A stretch of 7,208 nucleotides of DNA, from the NCBI GenBank assembly GCA_002435365.1, contig DJMM01000102.1, forward strand, positions 1 through 7,208. Reading direction: 5' to 3'. The notes beneath the pieces are model-generated. The model ran no database searches and was not told the DNA's origin. It saw only the letters and a program-made list of their open reading frames with translations. Below, one piece after another: positions 6,850 through 7,208 of the stretch. Source of the stretch: Ignavibacteriales bacterium UBA6490. Its GTDB lineage: Bacteria; Bacteroidota; Ignavibacteria; Ignavibacteriales; Ignavibacteriaceae. A program made the position numbers and the translations under genes. Numbering within the stretch: the stretch's first letter is position 1; each line of letters begins with the position of its first letter.

Positions 6850-6893
6850 TCCGGCTATCCTCCGGGGTTCTTCCGGGGTTCCTCCGGCTATCC
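6850..6893. repeat. Four tandem 11-bp GC-rich units (A-B-B-A order)
   Basis: The units are TCCGGCTATCC (6850-6860), TCCGGGGTTCT (6861-6871), TCCGGGGTTCC (6872-6882) and TCCGGCTATCC (6883-6893). All share a TCCGG start. The outer two are identical, and with their left flank give an exact 16-bp repeat, GTTCCTCCGGCTATCC, at 6845-6860 and 6878-6893. The middle two differ only at the last base. The array begins 52 bp after the DUF1028 stop and is much richer in GC than the flanks. It may be a small minisatellite or part of a dispersed intergenic repeat. Confidence 0.85.
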
Positions 6894-7114
6894 CAGCCAA
6901 AATGCCGTACCAGTGGCGGAAGATGGGGCGATGAATGGCGGGTTTACAGGCTGATATGACTGCAATTTTAGTTTAATTTGTTAAAATATTTACCTTAACA
7001 CTCGTTTTTTCAGTACATATAAAAATCCCGCCTGTATTATTAAGCAGTAACTGCATCAAAGTATTAAATTATTGGCTATGACAAATGCATATAATTATTT
7101 TAGTCAGGTGCTTC

Positions 7115-7154
7115 ACTCAAACAACTATCAACGGGCAATTACATTTGTTTGAGT
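7115..7154. promoter_or_regulatory. Perfect 10-bp inverted repeat, possible operator
   Basis: ACTCAAACAA (7115-7124) and TTGTTTGAGT (7145-7154) are exact reverse complements with 20 bp between them, so the arms are three helical turns apart. No T-run follows, so a terminator is unlikely. The right arm contains the TTTG of the promoter-like pair at 7148-7178, which would let a bound dimer block RNA polymerase. The symmetry is directly visible; the operator role is inferred. Confidence 0.5.
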
Positions 7155-7178
7155 TGTAAATATTTAAACGTAACTTTA
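7148..7178 (+). promoter_or_regulatory. Bacteroidota-type promoter-like sequence facing the right edge
   Basis: TTTG (7148-7151) is followed after exactly 19 bp by TAACTTTA (7171-7178), differing from the Bacteroidota consensus TTTG-N19-TAnnTTTG only at the last base. Transcription would begin near 7185, about 13 nt before an ATG at 7198 that has no Shine-Dalgarno sequence. A gene starting there, or further right, would be the target. Confidence 0.42.
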
Positions 7179-7208
7179 CACAGTTGATTTTTAAAATATG
7201 CCTTCATT

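Larger units (their letters stand above)
6798..7208. other. Right-hand non-coding stretch of 411 bp
   Basis: No credible coding frame is present. The first 40 bp after the DUF1028 stop hold only weak dyads and no clear intrinsic terminator. From about 6839 to 6951 the composition turns clearly GC-rich and includes four tandem 11-bp units. From 6952 to the edge it is AT-rich and contains a strong inverted repeat and a promoter-like pair. An ATG at 7198 near the edge could begin the next plus-strand gene, but only 11 bases of it are visible. Confidence 0.6.

Noticed and set aside
6845..6893. CRISPR-like repeat
   Set aside because: The units are contiguous 11-bp tandem repeats without unique spacers, and no cas genes are present.
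6682..6900. 72-codon minus-strand frame with a Gly-Thr-Pro-Glu-rich start
   Set aside because: Its repetitive N-terminus is simply the 11-bp tandem array read in one frame, and the rest is antisense to the DUF1028 gene.
7044..7054. Short palindrome GCAGT-A-ACTGC
   Set aside because: An 11-bp site with 5-bp arms is likely enough by chance in a stretch of this length and is not positioned next to a clear promoter.
7078..7152. 24-codon frame starting at ATG 7078
   Set aside because: There is no ribosome-binding site, and it runs through the inverted repeat, ending within its right arm; a frame this short is expected by chance.

Overview
This 7.2 kb window looks like chromosomal DNA from a moderately AT-rich bacterium of the Bacteroidota or the wider FCB group (Ignavibacteria, Balneolia and similar). 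The indications are a secreted M1 peptidase with a MEYP motif, a secreted DUF1028 protein, a Ser/Thr kinase fused to a TolB-like domain and TPRs, a peptidase gene with no Shine-Dalgarno sequence, and promoter-like sites spaced like the Bacteroidota -33/-7 type. The phylum call is inference; there is no rRNA or other marker gene here.

Layout. The left half is read on the minus strand as a probable operon. It starts with a 750-residue Ser/Thr protein kinase (3561 to 1309), continues after 16 bp with a GT-B fold glycosyltransferase (1292 to 75), and after 2 bp enters a third gene that runs off the left edge (72 to 1). The right half is read on the plus strand. It has a signal-peptide-bearing M1 zinc metallopeptidase (3883-5775), followed 14 bp later by a signal-peptide-bearing DUF1028 protein with a C-terminal TPR pair (best start 5790, end 6797). 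The two transcription units diverge from a 321-bp intergenic region holding a candidate promoter, an inverted repeat and a short direct repeat.

The last 411 bp carry no convincing gene. They contain a GC-rich patch with four 11-bp tandem units, then AT-rich DNA with a perfect 10-bp inverted repeat. One arm of that repeat overlaps the -33 element of a Bacteroidota-type promoter-like sequence pointing out of the right edge.

Function. The plus-strand pair plausibly works outside the cytoplasm on peptides or related amide substrates: a zinc peptidase plus a member of the Ntn-hydrolase-like DUF1028 family. The minus-strand unit is a cytoplasmic signalling kinase with a protein-interaction tail, linked to a sugar transferase of unknown acceptor. 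No mobile element, CRISPR array, tRNA or rRNA was seen. Nothing here amounts to a clearly new system. The most interesting points are the 7-codon leader frame overlapping the kinase start, the secreted DUF1028-TPR fusion next to the peptidase, and the structured right-hand non-coding region.
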